A stretch of DNA of 64,000 nucleotides, from NCBI GenBank assembly GCA_029931535.1, contig JAQPZY010001579.1, positions 62,001-126,000 of the forward strand. Reading direction: 5' to 3'. Made by a program: the position numbers and the translations under genes. The stretch is from Margaritifera margaritifera. Its lineage: Eukaryota; Mollusca; Bivalvia; Unionida; Margaritiferidae. This document shows, one piece after another, positions 25,001 to 34,679 of this stretch. Below the pieces are notes generated by a model. It searched no databases and was not told the origin of the DNA. It was given only the letters and a program-made list of their open reading frames with translations. How positions within the stretch are numbered: position 1 is the stretch's first letter; each line of letters opens with the position of its first letter.

Positions 25001-25449
25001 GGTCATACCATGCATCTTACAACAAGATATATATAATCACATGTATGTATATAAGTATCATATATTCATACATACATGTATGTATATACATGCATCAGAT
25101 ATACATACATTACAGTTATTGGCTGTGTAACTTATGTGCATACATACATCATTCATAATACCTACAATGCATACCTACCTACCTACCTACATACATACAG
25201 ATGTACATACATACATACAATACATATATTTGGCTGTGTAGCACAACATTTTCTGTATAGAGTACAGGAAAACTCAATTTATGCACCACAATTGTAGAGG
25301 TACATTTGGTCATTTAATTACCTTGTTTCTTTCAATTCATTAAAGCAGAAATCAACAGCCCTCAGTCGCAGGTCTCTCTGGTAACGAGTAAATCTAATGA
25401 AGTTCAGAATCTGGGCCTGGTGATGATCATTCACTCCCAAGTTTGATGA
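3965..25449 (-). CDS. LZTFL1: LZTFL1 homolog (leucine zipper transcription factor-like 1), five internal exons, partial
   Basis: Five minus-strand exons (25449-25322, 16428-16234, 15165-15027, 5071-5006, 4039-3965) join in matching phases to 603 nt, 201 residues, without a stop. The product follows vertebrate LZTFL1 closely from recalled family knowledge: an N-terminal LGVNDHHQ block, [65 protein letters not shown], then the start of the coiled coil ([15 protein letters not shown]). The human protein is about 299 residues, so roughly the last third (rest of the leucine-zipper coiled coil) is missing and should lie left of position 1. In vertebrates LZTFL1 is a cytosolic protein that binds the BBSome and limits its ciliary entry, and it is known as BBS17. 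The introns are packed with mobile elements. Identification is firm; the first exon is not settled. Confidence 0.93.
4661..4704. repeat. (TGGA)n microsatellite
   Basis: Eleven TGGA units in the LZTFL1 intron between 3965-4039 and 5006-5071. In plus-strand translation they give a meaningless MDGW repeat. Confidence 0.95.
5006..5071 (-). CDS. LZTFL1: LZTFL1 exon, first coiled-coil heptads
   Basis: This 66-nt exon, exactly 22 codons in phase 0, lies between acceptor TTTCTAG and donor GCA|GTAAGT. It encodes [15 protein letters not shown] and ILGVTAA, a typical heptad segment corresponding to human EILRLQEENEKLKSR. The intron before it is about 10 kb. Confidence 0.92.
5188..5290. repeat. 21-bp minisatellite, five units
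   Basis: Five identical copies of TACCATCTGTACATGTATTT plus T, starting about 115 bp beyond the LZTFL1 exon at 5071. Identical units suggest recent expansion. Confidence 0.95.
5400..6600. repeat. dispersed degenerate repeat family B and flanks
   Basis: From about 6020 to 6580, and again at 6850-6990, related units recur containing GACCTTTGACC, AAATCAATAGGT and GCAAGCCATCCACAAA. Reverse-oriented relatives occur at 50640-51060, 53220-53335, 53596-53870 and 55080-55460. No gene was recognised in 5400-6600. Confidence 0.7.
6610..6845. repeat. dispersed repeat related to 17126-17323
   Basis: Shares blocks such as TTGTAATATTTTCAAC, AATGTCCACTAGCA, TTTTTTCAGCTAGCAAT and a closing CAATTTCAAGCC with the element at 17126-17323, in the same order and orientation. 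This copy has an extra internal stretch of about 70 bp. Confidence 0.75.
6990..8190. other. AT-rich intron sequence, nothing recognised
   Basis: No exon of LZTFL1, repeat unit or structural RNA was recognised. Short open frames here lack homology or splice context. Confidence 0.5.
8196..8590. repeat. 43-bp tandem array, about nine units
   Basis: The unit contains CTTCACAGTACACTGACC, ATAAATTCATCTTC and an alternating ATGAAGAAACA or AATAAGAAACA end. The two end variants are interspersed, as expected from unequal exchange. Confidence 0.95.
8600..10350. other. AT-rich intron sequence with one microsatellite
   Basis: Apart from the GAAT array at 9670-9761 and a C run near 9342-9352, nothing gene-like was recognised. 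Confidence 0.5.
9670..9761. repeat. (GAAT)n microsatellite
   Basis: About 23 uninterrupted tetranucleotides. Because four does not divide by three, it produces long artificial FIHS-type open frames on the minus strand. Confidence 0.97.
10355..11858. mobile_element. 1.5-kb non-autonomous DNA transposon with TA-flanked inverted termini
   Basis: The left end reads TA-CCGTATATACTCGATTAT and the reverse complement of the right end TA-CCGTATGTACTCGCTTAT, continuing as AAGTC, so the terminal inverted repeats are at least 23 bp with two mismatches. Both ends are flanked by TA, consistent with TA-target (Tc1/mariner/IS630-type) insertion. There is no long ORF, so a transposase would have to act in trans. 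The termini match the small double-hairpin MITEs elsewhere in the window. Confidence 0.85.
12452..14669. mobile_element. hAT-like non-autonomous element with internal tandem duplication
   Basis: The left end starts CAGTGCTGAAAGAAAATTTT and the right end, reversed, CAGAGTTAAAAAAATCTGAT, compatible with hAT-type CAG termini. Two head-to-tail units (about 12738-13535 and 13543-14340) share blocks such as CAGACACAGG, GATGAGTATTTGGG, TGTCACAATTACAGAAAACA and AAAAACATTGTATTGGGG. The same family recurs at 32783-34158, where a transposase-type N-terminus is still readable on the minus strand. Here the frame is destroyed. Confidence 0.7.
15027..15165 (-). CDS. LZTFL1: LZTFL1 exon ([11 protein letters not shown] ... 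TALLHM)
   Basis: This exon is 139 nt, with acceptor TTTTACAG|G and donor ATG|GTATAG. It begins with the third base of the split lysine codon and ends in phase 0. The 46 full codons cover the linker between the N-terminal helical part and the coiled coil. [11 protein letters not shown] aligns with human PLNEGGTAELL. Confidence 0.93.
15807..16169. mobile_element. 363-bp MITE with TA target duplication
   Basis: The left terminus CAGTTCTCCCTCATTATAAC and the reversed right terminus CAGTCCTCCCTCATTATAAC differ at one of 20 positions. TA dinucleotides flank both ends (15805-15806, 16170-16171). The ends resemble Tc1/mariner-pogo type MITEs. It lies in an LZTFL1 intron only 64 bp beyond the GC donor at 16233. 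Confidence 0.92.
16234..16428 (-). CDS. LZTFL1: LZTFL1 exon with apparent GC donor
   Basis: This exon is 195 nt. It starts with one base that completes the arginine codon from the preceding exon and encodes [11 protein letters not shown] through SADISELEN, with a split lysine codon (AA+G). The acceptor is TTGTAG|G. The homology-defined end is followed by GCAAGG rather than GT, so the next intron is inferred to be GC-AG. Splicing there gives ELENK-ELLDK, matching human ELENR-ELLEQ. The nearest downstream GT would add about nine non-homologous residues. Confidence 0.92.
17126..17323. mobile_element. ~200-bp MITE-like element
   Basis: The ends read GGACTCAAAATTAA and, reversed, GGGCTTGAATTTGA, so they form an imperfect inverted repeat. 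A longer relative lies at 6610-6845. There is no ORF. Confidence 0.6.
17625..17790. repeat. short-unit minisatellite (AAAGTGCACACTC / AAAGTACCCCACCC)
   Basis: Interleaved 11-14-bp units built from CAAAGTGC, ACACTCAAAGT and ACCCCAC. It lies about 160 bp before the 21-bp satellite. Confidence 0.85.
17950..18585. repeat. 21-bp satellite, about 30 units
   Basis: The unit is GTATTATTTAGGTCCTAAAC plus T, with frequent variants at the GTCC/TTGT/TCAT/TTCT position. Because 21 is a multiple of three, it reads through as a YYLGxKL-type repeat on the plus strand. This is a consequence of the array, not a protein gene. It lies in an LZTFL1 intron. Confidence 0.96.
18653..18873. mobile_element. double-hairpin MITE, copy 1 (complete)
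   Basis: 221 bp flanked by TA, with ends CCATATATATTTGCTTATAA and, reversed, CCATATATTCTCACTTATAA. Two palindromes lie inside. 18691-18751 has about 30-bp arms with a single mismatch and stem core CCCAGATCTGCC/GGCAGATCTGGG. 18773-18837 has core GATCTGC/GCAGATC with flanking CAAACAAC/GTTGTTTG. Confidence 0.93.
19925..20145. mobile_element. double-hairpin MITE, copy 2 (complete, opposite orientation)
   Basis: 221 bp including the TA flanks, with ends CTGTATATACTC and, reversed, CCGTCTATATTCGC. The hairpin order is the reverse of copy 1: first the CCCTGATCTG/AGATCAGGG type with an AAACGACATAG flank, then the CCCAGATCTG/AGATCTGGG type with a CTGCATAG flank. Confidence 0.92.
20368..20535. mobile_element. 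double-hairpin MITE, truncated copy
   Basis: Begins inside the right arm of the first hairpin (ATCTGGGTCTATGCAGTTAG), keeps a decayed second hairpin, and has its right terminus twice (GTTGAACTC...AGTGAGTATATA and GTTGAACTC...AGCGAGTATATA). It is a decayed relic. Confidence 0.8.
20608..20787 (-). other. exon-like open segment of unknown origin
   Basis: On the minus strand, 180 nt lie between acceptor TATATGATCAG and donor AAT|GTAAAT. One frame encodes about 60 residues of protein-like composition ([16 protein letters not shown], then [20 protein letters not shown]). It is in the LZTFL1 intron between exons 25322-25449 and 16234-16428. Its phase does not fit those exons: spliced in, it would meet a TGA after about 13 codons. 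It could be a poison exon, an exon of another transcript, or chance. No family was recognised. Confidence 0.3.
21413..21650 (+). repeat. 39-bp coding-type tandem repeat ([13 protein letters not shown])
   Basis: About six units of 39 bp encode DPTC-M/I-DSDSQ-x-x-T. M..TKT and I..AET versions alternate regularly, so the real expansion unit was a 78-bp dimer. It stands at the start of an open frame (21426-21806, 126 codons) in front of the hAT pseudogene and may have been its acidic N-terminal region. Confidence 0.85.
21785..21900 (+). repeat. imperfect ~62-bp direct duplication
   Basis: AACTCTATCCATTAGGCTG...AGAAGCTCTGACAGATCA occurs twice in tandem with small differences, just downstream of the DSDSQ repeats. 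Confidence 0.75.
23890..25060. other. AT-rich LZTFL1 intron sequence, nothing recognised
   Basis: No exon, element boundary or tandem repeat stood out, apart from a short CAGA run near 24937-24950. Confidence 0.5.
25025..25225. repeat. (ACAT)n-type degenerate microsatellite
   Basis: Interrupted CATA/TACA tetranucleotides, including a CTAC run near 25175-25190. It is located about 100 bp from the LZTFL1 exon ending at 25322. Confidence 0.85.
25322..25449 (-). CDS. LZTFL1: LZTFL1 exon (first conserved coding exon)
   Basis: The acceptor is a pyrimidine run ending CTTTTCCAG just above 25449, and the donor is AG|GTAATT at 25321. The exon is 128 nt: it starts in phase 0 and ends with two bases of a split arginine codon. 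It encodes 42 residues ([11 protein letters not shown] to FCFNELKET). Human LZTFL1 begins MAELGLNEHHQ, so only the start methionine or a few residues are needed upstream. An in-frame ATG also occurs about 27 nt upstream of the acceptor (MHDSSLLFQ...), so read-through initiation is an alternative to a spliced first exon. Confidence 0.93.
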
Positions 25450-25514
25450 CTGGAAAAGTAGAGAAGAGTCATGCATGACATATGACTTCTGTAACAAATA
25501 CAAAACACAGCATA

Positions 25515-26912
25515 GTATACAACTAAAACAAAAGTCCCTCAAAGGGATCGATGCTCTACTGTCCTAAAAGAATTTCCAGAAATTAAAGATGAGACCATTT
25601 TTTTTTTAAAAACTGGTCTGTGTAGAAACCATCTCTGATTCTTGAGCAATGTGATTTTTACATTAGCTGCTGTAGAGGCCATATTGGATGTAAGATTGGT
25701 ACCATTTTCATTTATGACAAAGTAGGCACAATTAAATAATTTTTTTGTGGAAACCCCATGCCAATATGCCATCCATACAGGGAATATAAATGTAGTGACA
25801 AAAAGATTTTCAACATGTTCCTTGTCACAGCCATATTGGATGTCTGTGGGTCACCATTATCATTTTGGACCTACCAGATATCATATGAAGTCTGTTGATG
25901 AAAACCCTATGTCGATACGACCATCAATTCTGGGGGAGTAGCAATAACTATATTTTCAGCATGGCCACCATGTTAACTATACTGAGTGTCAGATAGGCAC
26001 CAATTTCATTTAGGGCCAACTAGATATCATAATTAGTCTTCTGGTGAAAACCCCATGTCAATATGACTTTCTGTTTAAGGCAATAGTGATAACAATATTC
26101 TCTAGATGACTGCCATGGTAGCCACATCAGATGTCAGATTGGCACCATTTTCATTTAGGACCAACTAGACAACATAAGAAGTCTTCCACTGAAATCCAAT
26201 GTCGATATGACTTTCCATCTAGGAGGATTAGCTAAAATAAGATTTTCAAGATGGTCACTGTAGTGTCCATGCTGGATGTCAGATAAGCATAATTTTCATT
26301 TCAGATCAACTAGATCCCATAAAAAGTCTTCCGGTGAAAACCCCATGTTGATATGACTTTCCATTCAGTAGTAGCAATAGCAAGGTTTGCATGATGACTG
26401 CTGTGGTGGCCATATTGGATATTAGATCATCACCATTTTAATTTAAGACCAACCAGACATCATAAGAAGTCTTTTAGTGAAAATCCCATGCTGAGATGAC
26501 CATCCATTCAGGTGGAGTAGTGATAAAAAGATTTTCACTATTGCCACTGTGGCAGCCATACTGTACCTCTGGGCAGCACCCTTTTCATTCAGGATCAACT
26601 AGAGATCATAAGTTATCTTTCAGTGAAAACCCCATGTTGATATGACCATCCATTCAAGAGGAGTAGTGACAACATTTTCAAGATGTCGGCAATAACGAGA
26701 CATTCAAGATGACTGCTGTGGTGACCATATTGGATGTCCGAACAGCACCATTTTCATTTAGGACCAGCTAGACCTTGGGATGAATGTGTGTTGAAATTTC
26801 ACGGCAATCCTCCAAGTAGTTTAGGAAAAGTAATCATAATAAAGCTGTGCTAATGGACAAAGGGATGACACACAACAGACAATCCCATTAGCTCTTCTGG
26901 TCTATGACAATT
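25515..26912 (-). mobile_element. degenerate tandem-repeat element, family D, copy 1
   Basis: About eleven diverged ~115-bp units recur here, with motifs CATATTGGATGTC, CACCATTTTCATTTAGGACC, AACTAGA, GTCTTC and GAAAACCCCATG. In the minus orientation the element starts with TGTCATAGACCAGAAGAGC and ends with a tail that includes GACAGTAGAGC. Head and tail match copies at 36885 and 53876, so the arrays look like discrete elements rather than free satellites. Short frames inside are artefacts. Confidence 0.75.
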
Positions 26913-26919
26913 AGAGCTT

Positions 26920-29480
26920 AAAATGATGTTTGGAAAGTTTTAGCAAAGCAGCAGATCTTCTGCCAGTCTCCATGGGGACATGAGCAAGCATACACAACTG
27001 CACATTGCAGACACACCTTGTAAACAAAGATTTTTTCAGCATCCAACAATAAATTATTTGTTATGATTTCATTTAAAACAATATTATATGGCATAAAACA
27101 TTCAACTGTGTATGTTCTACTGAAATTATAGAAAATAATTTATTGTTGGATAAAAAAAAATTATTTGACATCAAAAAGATGTTTCAAAGGCAAAACTCCG
27201 GAGCCCAACAAATTTTTGGGGTGATCATAATTTTGACTCGGCCATGTTTCCTCTACCGTTTCTGGAATTGAAACCATGGCAGTCTGCATCTATGGAATTA
27301 TGTTACACCAACTTGTTCCCTAAGGTGGTTTTGTTTCGTTCACTCTTTGTGCTTTCCAGCATCATAAGGTATACACAATTATCCTAGGGTTCACATGCTG
27401 ACAACTGAATTTGGTACAGCCTTCATTTATCACCTGAAGTAGAATGTCCCTTGGATTCTAAAAGAAAACTATAATGCCAACCAGAAGTCAAAACCTGCTT
27501 ATAAATTCAGTTGTATGGGCCTACAAAATATGACAGATTCTGCTCAAAATGCATGTTTGCAAGAAATTGTTTATTTATTACTTGGAAAATAAATCATGTT
27601 TATGGTTATCTCTCTTTTGTTTTATTTCAGCTAAAAATGTTATAGTGAGCAAGCTGTTTCAAATGTGATGATTCAAAGCAGCAGGCTAATGTGTTGGAAT
27701 CATTTCACAAAATGTCATTTAAATGGAAGTGTATTAGATTTTTATAAGGTCAGAACTTATAGGTGGCCATTTACATGTATACATTCTATTAAACTGATGA
27801 CTTATAAGTAAAGTGAATAGTCACTAATAAGCCCTTTATAAAATAATGATATAAATGACCAATAAACCATGTATAGGTTTTTTCTGTAAGAGTAAGGCCA
27901 AAGAAAAATATGTGTGTTGTTCCAATAATCCAATCTACCTTATTTTAATGGCCATGAACCTGTAAAATTGTATCATGTATAGAATAAAATAAAAACTGGT
28001 ACTGACCATGCCCCGTTTTTCACATCTGAACTGGTAACTTTAGATTGGAAACTGTGACATGAACTAACATGAGCTGGATTAAAAAAAGTAATAAAAACAA
28101 TAACTTTGTAGGGACCTTCCTACCCTATTTTCACACTCTTACTGGAAGCACATATTTTTTATTTTGGCCTAAACAAACAACTGTACTATACAGGTATATG
28201 CCTGTTACCTGCTGACAGACAAAAGAATCTGGGATCTCCAACCAATAGAGCTAAAACATTCTAACAGTTTTCATTTCAATTTCCATTCTTTACCCAAAAA
28301 GTGAGAGACATTTTGTGTTTAATATATCAGAAGAATCTTGTCCTGAAATACAAACTATTTGACTCAGTGTTGAAGGGCTATCAGGGTTCATCCAAAGTTT
28401 GTGGACACAGCATAAAGAAGTGAAATAAACTCAGCTATCTAAATCAAAATTGGATTTCTTCTTGTGCTATTTATAATGTATTTTTTACATTTATTTATTC
28501 TTCAGTAGTTACAGAACATTACTGCACTTGGAGACAACTGTCATTTCCAAACCAATAAGAAAATTATTATCTGCCTAGTTTTCTAAACATAACCGTTGCT
28601 TTTTTTGTTGACATAAGACCTGGCACAGCTTATAAAAAACTCTTCCATGTTAATATATATAAACAAATAATTCATTCCTGTTTTAGATCAGTCTGTGGGA
28701 ATCTATTTGTGATCAGATTGTACACAGTGCTGTTGAAATTAGATATAATTCAAGAGGAATTATTTAGTTAATATATATTCATTGGAATTACTAGAGTGCT
28801 CATTGACTTATGAATTAATACATTACTTTTGACTTTTCTGAACTCATTTGAAGATATTCTGGATTGTATCACTGTGGTATATCAGGACAATCAAGACTGT
28901 TGGAACTCATTTGGAACATTCTCTATTTATGGACTTGTGATTAGGACATTTAGGATTATTTGGAATTTGACTCACAATATTGTAAGTATCTTTTGAATTT
29001 CACTTTCTATTATAGGGAAATACATTTATGGTTTATATTACTTACATTGTTGGTTTCACTTTCTTTCTGTTACATTTTTTTAAGATCTAGAGTTGCAACA
29101 ATATTTAAAAGCTATAAATACCTTTTGTCTGTGTGATTCTTTGATCCCACTGACTTCAACAAGATTGGTAAGAAAATCCATGAATTGAACAAACAACCCA
29201 CTATCTGTAGTTCTAAAATTTGTCTGTCATTATTTTATATAAAGTTATATGTCAAATTTGGTCACAATGATTTACAAATGTTTAATAGGTCATTATGTTT
29301 TACTAGTTCTTAAGTTGCTGTTGGTGATATTTGTAAAAGCAGTTGTTTACACAAAGACGAACATCACACTGCTTCCACATCATCGCCACCTCATGATGCC
29401 TTTTTTTCTTTCACACATTGTTGGGCTTCTCGTTTTGCTGCATAGTTGTTAGTTTCAGCCATAAAAATTTTTTCATGTAA
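26920..29480. other. non-coding stretch, nothing recognised
   Basis: AT-rich DNA. An ATG|GTCAGT on the minus strand near 28012 is a rival for the LZTFL1 first exon. No element boundaries were found. Confidence 0.45.
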
Positions 29481-30255
29481 TAATTAGAAGAAAACTAGTG
29501 CAAAGTACCATTGAACAACATGTGCCAATCATAGAAAAAAGTAAATAAAAACACAGAAGGTGATTGACATGCTTGAATAAAAATGCTATGACCCTTTCTT
29601 TTTCCTCTTGATTCATCTAGATAGAACTGTAAAGCTCTAACTGGGCAAAGGAGTCTATTTTGATCATCCCCAGTACATATACGACTGAGACTGGGCATTT
29701 CAAAAGGAACAGCTAGAGCTACCTAAGGTAGCTGATTCTTGGCCAGAAACCTTGATTGGCAATGAAGAGAGACCGAATCATACATACGATTGAAACGTAA
29801 ACAAACATTTTCCACTGATGAAGCATGAATTTTACTCCTTCTCCTTGCCAGTGATAAGAAGAGGAGGAAGACCATTTTAAGGGTAAGATTCTCAAAAGAA
29901 GCTTCACTCAAAGGTTCATAAGTAGGTTTAGATAGCAAGCAAAGAACCCAATAGAGGCTCCACCTGGGCGTTAATGGGCTGTGGATTTGACTATATAGTG
30001 GAGCTCATAGAAAACTTAAGAAAGGGCTGCTCTATAGCCCTTATGGTGGATCCTGAGCAATCTTTTTCTTCAAAGAGAAAAGGAGAAAATCTGCAACTGT
30101 AGTTAAAGGGGGCAGATAGGATTAACACATTTCCTACTGCACCAATTACAGAAAATTCTCCACTTGGCATCATAAACCTTGGAGGCTGATTGTCTTCTAG
30201 CATGAGTGATGCATTTGGCAACCTTGCTCAAAACCTGGTCCTGCTGGATAGATCA

Positions 30256-31812
30256 GGGGTCACGCTACCAGGCGAAGTTGGTGACTAAGTCGCCGAAAAA
30301 ATTTAAACTTCGCCTTCTTGTATTAGGAAAGCAAAAACGACTTCACTCTGTAATTTTTTTTTTTTATTTACACCGAGTGCCTGTAAGTTTAAGGGTTTTG
30401 AGATGCTCCTTCAACCGAGCCAAGTAGTGTTAAACCCCAGACGAAATGGATTGAATGTTGCATTGACATGTGTTCATATCAATTGCGCCGACAAAACAAA
30501 CCCTTTCACATTCACAGGCATTTATTTTAATAGCTGACTGACCAATTAACTCTTTCACACCACAAGATATTGCTGCCCGATTTGTGCAAATTATGATTTG
30601 ATGATGAAAACTTAATAACTTGTGTTTCGAAACTAAATCATCTATATGTAAAGAACAATTTGTGTTTTAAGAATAGAATCGGTGAAAGCACTTTCTAAAT
30701 ATATCATTTGAAGATTTTAACTGCATTATTTTCTTCATAAAATCAGTTTGAAACCGTAAGTGAATCTGCTAAGGTGTAATAATGGTGGACATAGGTGTGT
30801 CTTGGAAGTAAGTCTTCATTAAACTGTCTGTTTTCTTAATTAATTTTGCACATACATTAAGGAAATTATACAATTCAAAGAAAGCAAAGTGTAACTAATA
30901 TGTGATAAAAGATTTAGCCTAGAAATAAAATTATGTTGGTCAAAAACAAATGGGAAAATTCTATGTTGTGGAATTGTTAAGTGCTGTAAGTTAAGGTCAA
31001 GGTTGTTAGTTTACATCACACATTTTTGTGCAAATACGAGAAAAGGTAGCAAAGAAAAAATATCCAACCTGTACACAACGTCATTACGTACACATAGACA
31101 AATATTAAAACCATACATTTTCAATTATATATTGGGATTGTTGCATCGAAGCTAGAAAGTGAGTGGTCATATGAAGAAAATCCCTGTTTCTAAAAATAGA
31201 CGCATCTACTTTTAAAAACAATAACAAAAATGACAGTCAAAAGATTCACATTTAATTTAGAATCAATTCCCTCAAAATGCAGTTGTAAAGTTGAGATTAC
31301 TCATCAGTGACCACTGTGGTTTGAATGAATGAACACTATGACGTTGAAGACACATGTACATGTGCTCTGATGTGTGTGTTATAGCGTAATATAGGGATTG
31401 TTTCAAACTAATTTGGAAATATTTTTGACTGCAATTTTCTATGGAAGTAACTAACAAAAAATTAAATTTGTTCTTTAAGTGGCATATGCTTAAGTATTTT
31501 TACCTATCTGTAACTACAATACTGTAATCTAGGTACTCCTGTCAGTTAAAATTAATCACGATGTTTAGTTTCTGCTATGCTTTTTTGAAGTCATATGGCC
31601 AAAATACATTGCATATTTCTCTCCATCTAAACATACACACTTTTAAGTATGAATACACCACATATGAGTATGATAAATTCATACACTTACAAAATGTATT
31701 TATAATATACTTGAAGATAAAATATTGCTTAAAAATAATGTTAAATGCAAATATGCATAATGTGAAATACAGGACACAGTTCAAATATGAGAACCATAGC
31801 ATACAAACACAT

Positions 31813-31845
<33 letters not shown>

Positions 31846-31963
31846 GTGTTTCTTGCATCGCTGCAACTTCTCCCTATTCTGCTCCTCACTTCTCCCTATT
31901 CTGTCCAAAAGGAGAAGTAATTTCTCCCTAAAATTAAAGTCTAGCTTGAACCCTGATAGATCA
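30256..31963. mobile_element. 1.7-kb non-autonomous inverted-repeat insertion inside the retroelement
   Basis: The left end CAGGGGTCACGCTA and the reversed right end CAGGGTTCAAGCTA match at 12 of 14 positions. Each end is bordered by ATAGAT (left flank 30250-30255, right flank 31964-31969), a likely target duplication. Removing the element rejoins the flanking recombinase-type coding sequence. CAGGG ends suggest hAT-like ancestry, although eight-base duplications are usual there. There is no credible ORF; the interior is AT-rich with a CA/TA microsatellite. Confidence 0.8.
31809..31846. repeat. (CA)n(TA)n microsatellite
   Basis: A CA run passing directly into a TA run, near the right end of the 30256-31963 insertion. 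Confidence 0.95.
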
Positions 31964-32782
31964 TTTGATATGAGCCAAGCATGAAGGTGGAGGATTTGAG
32001 AAGTGCTGTGCATGAAGGACACTCTGTGCTGCAACATCAGATCCCCCTCTTCAGTAATTCCCAGGGATCATTGACCAAAAAGTCAAGGAGATCATGCCCT
32101 CTGGTCTGGCACTGGAGAGACATAAATAAGAAGCTTGTTGTTCAGCTTCATTGCGAACAAGTCTACCATTGGCCTTCACCACAGATGAAAAGTATCTATG
32201 CTACCAAATGGTGTAAAGACCATTCTGTGAGTACTGCTCAACCCCATCTGGACACACTGTCTGCTATAACATTCCTCTTGCTTGCAATGTGGCAGATTCT
32301 GAATGTAGTCTCCTCTGAAGTTGTCCAGTGAAGGAGGTTCCAAACTTCCAAGCAAAGAGAAGCAGCATGAGTGCCCCCTTGGCATCTGAGGTACACCAAA
32401 ATCAACGTGTTGTCTGTAATGACCATAATGCAGTGATGCCTTTTGATTGATACACACTTGAAGTGCTAGAAAAACAGCATGTAATTCAAGATTGTTGATG
32501 TTGAAAGATGCTTCATCCTGAGACTGTTGGCCCTGCAGAACTACTCCCTCTGGCTCTAGGTAACCCCCCACCCCCACCCCCCAGCTGGAGCAGCATTTAG
32601 TGAGCTCTTATGATAATGGTTATATCAATGGACAGCTTTTTCACAGTGCATGCTAATTAAAACATTTTCATCAAACATAAGTTTGTCATGAAATCAGAAC
32701 GAAGCTGAGCATTGGAAAAAAGCAGAAAGTCCCAAATCAAGAGACTGATTCAGATCTTTGCTTTCCAACAAAGCAATACTGT

Positions 32783-34158
32783 ACTCCACTGTTAAAAAAA
32801 AAAAATTCAGACGCAGGCCCAGGGCAGGTGCCTTGAAAAAACTCACAAGTCCTGACTCAAAATCCACAAGTACTAACCTCCAATACCATGTGCCCAAAAG
32901 GGTCCTATATTTTACTATTATTTTTCACACGATGTTGCATGTTGCAATTGCTGTTCTTGAAATATGAAAAGAAATAAACAAAATCATATTAAATTAACTT
33001 GTTAGTTTATTCAGATCTCAAAATATTCAGGTAAAACAATGTTTTCCTCCACATGGGGCATCTGCCAATTTCACATTTTTCATACATCTCTTTGGTGTTG
33101 AGCACTGAATACTCTGTTCATAAAGAAACTGTGTCATACATGTGTTATTTGCTGCATTACAATGGTGTGCCTTAACTGGGTCTAACCTAAACAGGTCAGT
33201 TCACAGTATCTACAAAATATCTTCTCACGGCTCTCATCATATCTAAGCCATTCATAAGTCTCTTTCCATAAAGGTTGAAATATCCTTTTCCTTGTCCCAG
33301 GATCATATTTCTTGTTCTTCGCCGACACGGAATTTACCAAAGCATCGTCTGCTTTTCTCTCTTTCCCCATATTTGGAGAACTTGGAGCAATTTCATTTTC
33401 TGCACGCTGCAAGAATCTCAACGTGTTGCAAGATTTAAGTTTAAAGCTAAAATAAAGTCTGAGAGCCATGAGTCCTTGTCATATAAATCAATAAACACAA
33501 TATCTTTAAGGTTTTTAGTTAGCTCATGTCATAGTACAGGGGATGCGTCAGAATGATTGAAAAAAACGTGATCCGTACATTGAGAGAATCTGCGGTATCA
33601 AACTCTTTGAACGAAATGGATTAAAACAGTGTAATAATATCTTATTCTTTAATTTAAACAACTTTGTCTTGGACGCTTTTATAAGTGGCTAATCCCGTAG
33701 TTTATCTTAATTGTCATACAATCTCACAGGTGTCAATTAATAAGTTTAATCAGTGTTGCCTTACTCTAGTAGAAGCGTGAGCAAGGGGCAGCTCAATTAT
33801 TATTCCTTGAAGCCAACTGAGTACTAATTATAGGTACATGTAACCCTGGGCAATCTGTTCCCCATTCATAGGTCACATGCCTCGCGTTGTACACAGAGTT
33901 TACAGCCTTCTATAGAATTACGGTCAGTAGACAAACTTCAAATGATTAAGGGGCCCACATGGGGATAAATATTTATAATGTACTGGTTTTTCAACAACTT
34001 TAAAGTAAAAGTCTGCATTTAGTTAGCGAGATTGAAGTTTTCTCAGGCAAATTTAGATTTTTTTTTCGACAAGCCCGACGGACTTTTCACTTAAAATATA
34101 GGAGGGGCCTGATCTGAAACTGGAGGGGCCCCGGGCTATCGGATTTTTTTTAACGCTG
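32783..34158 (-). mobile_element. hAT-like element carrying a surviving transposase N-terminus
   Basis: It shares long blocks with the element at 12452-14669 (AATAAACAAAATCATATTAA, ACGTGATCC-type junctions, CAGGCCCAGGGC). The reversed right end reads CAGCGTTAAAAAAAATCCGA and the left CACTGTTAAAAAAAA. On the minus strand it retains an open N-terminal hAT segment (33469-33182). Its right end lies about 820 bp upstream of the EIF4B ATG. Confidence 0.7.
33182..33469 (-). pseudogene. hAT transposase N-terminal zinc-finger fragment
   Basis: This 95-codon open frame contains SCNTLRFLQRAENE, resembling the N-terminal PIP-like NTLLSFF segment of ZNF862-type hAT proteins. A basic linker follows, then FQPLWKETYEWLRYDE and EKIFCRYC, the start of the TTF/BED-like zinc finger. 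It stops right after the first cysteine pair, and no transposase core follows, so it is a fragment. Confidence 0.7.
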
Positions 34159-34679
34159 TACACATAGATGTATTTAATGTTAATTGTTCTAAATTTTATT
34201 CTGTATTTTTGCGTTTTACAGACAGAAAATGTACATGTTCATGTTTCCCTCTGCTAGCTGAAAATATACCACACGTAGTCACGATTAAGTTACGATCGTG
34301 CCGTAACTGGTTCCGTGTGGTAACTGGCACAGACCCTCTAGTTTCTTTGCACAGTCTAACTTTTACGTGCCGAGGTGCACAATTTCAAATCCATTTTATT
34401 CGATGAATTTGTTTAATTTGATTAATTAATTTAATGATGGTTGTATGGAGAATAGCAAAGTGAATGCTTCCACATGATATGACTGGGGATCAAATTACCG
34501 AGTTATTGGGATATCTATACAAACAGATCATCATTATCATGCACTCTGTGCATCAATACCCAGTATTCGCACACGCGTTGATGAGGAAATCCGAAAAATC
34601 AGTTTCACCGCTACTGTAAATTATGAATCTTTGCAATATTTATGTTTGGATAACATTAGAACTTCAAGGACATCGTTAC

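Larger units (their letters stand above)
29490..32580 (-). pseudogene. tyrosine-recombinase (DIRS-like) retroelement remnant, interrupted
   Basis: On the minus strand, 32577-32170 encodes an RNase H segment in two frames (QGGTHAASLCLEVWNLLHW, HIASKRNVIADSVSRWG), and 30240-29490 encodes pieces of a tyrosine recombinase (FENLTLKMVFLLFLSLARRR with a catalytic-type arginine, later LLCPVRALQFYLD). The order RNase H then recombinase fits DIRS-type elements. Several frameshifts and stops show it is inactive. The coding order is split by an unrelated 1.7-kb insertion at 30256-31963. No reverse transcriptase core was found; the upstream side abuts a hAT-like element at 32783. Confidence 0.8.

Noticed and set aside
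32758..32967. 69-codon plus-strand frame near 32.8 kb
   Set aside because: Lies across the terminus of the hAT-like element and has no recognisable domain.
34209..34406. 65-codon open frame upstream of EIF4B
   Set aside because: No homology, no splice context; its composition looks random.
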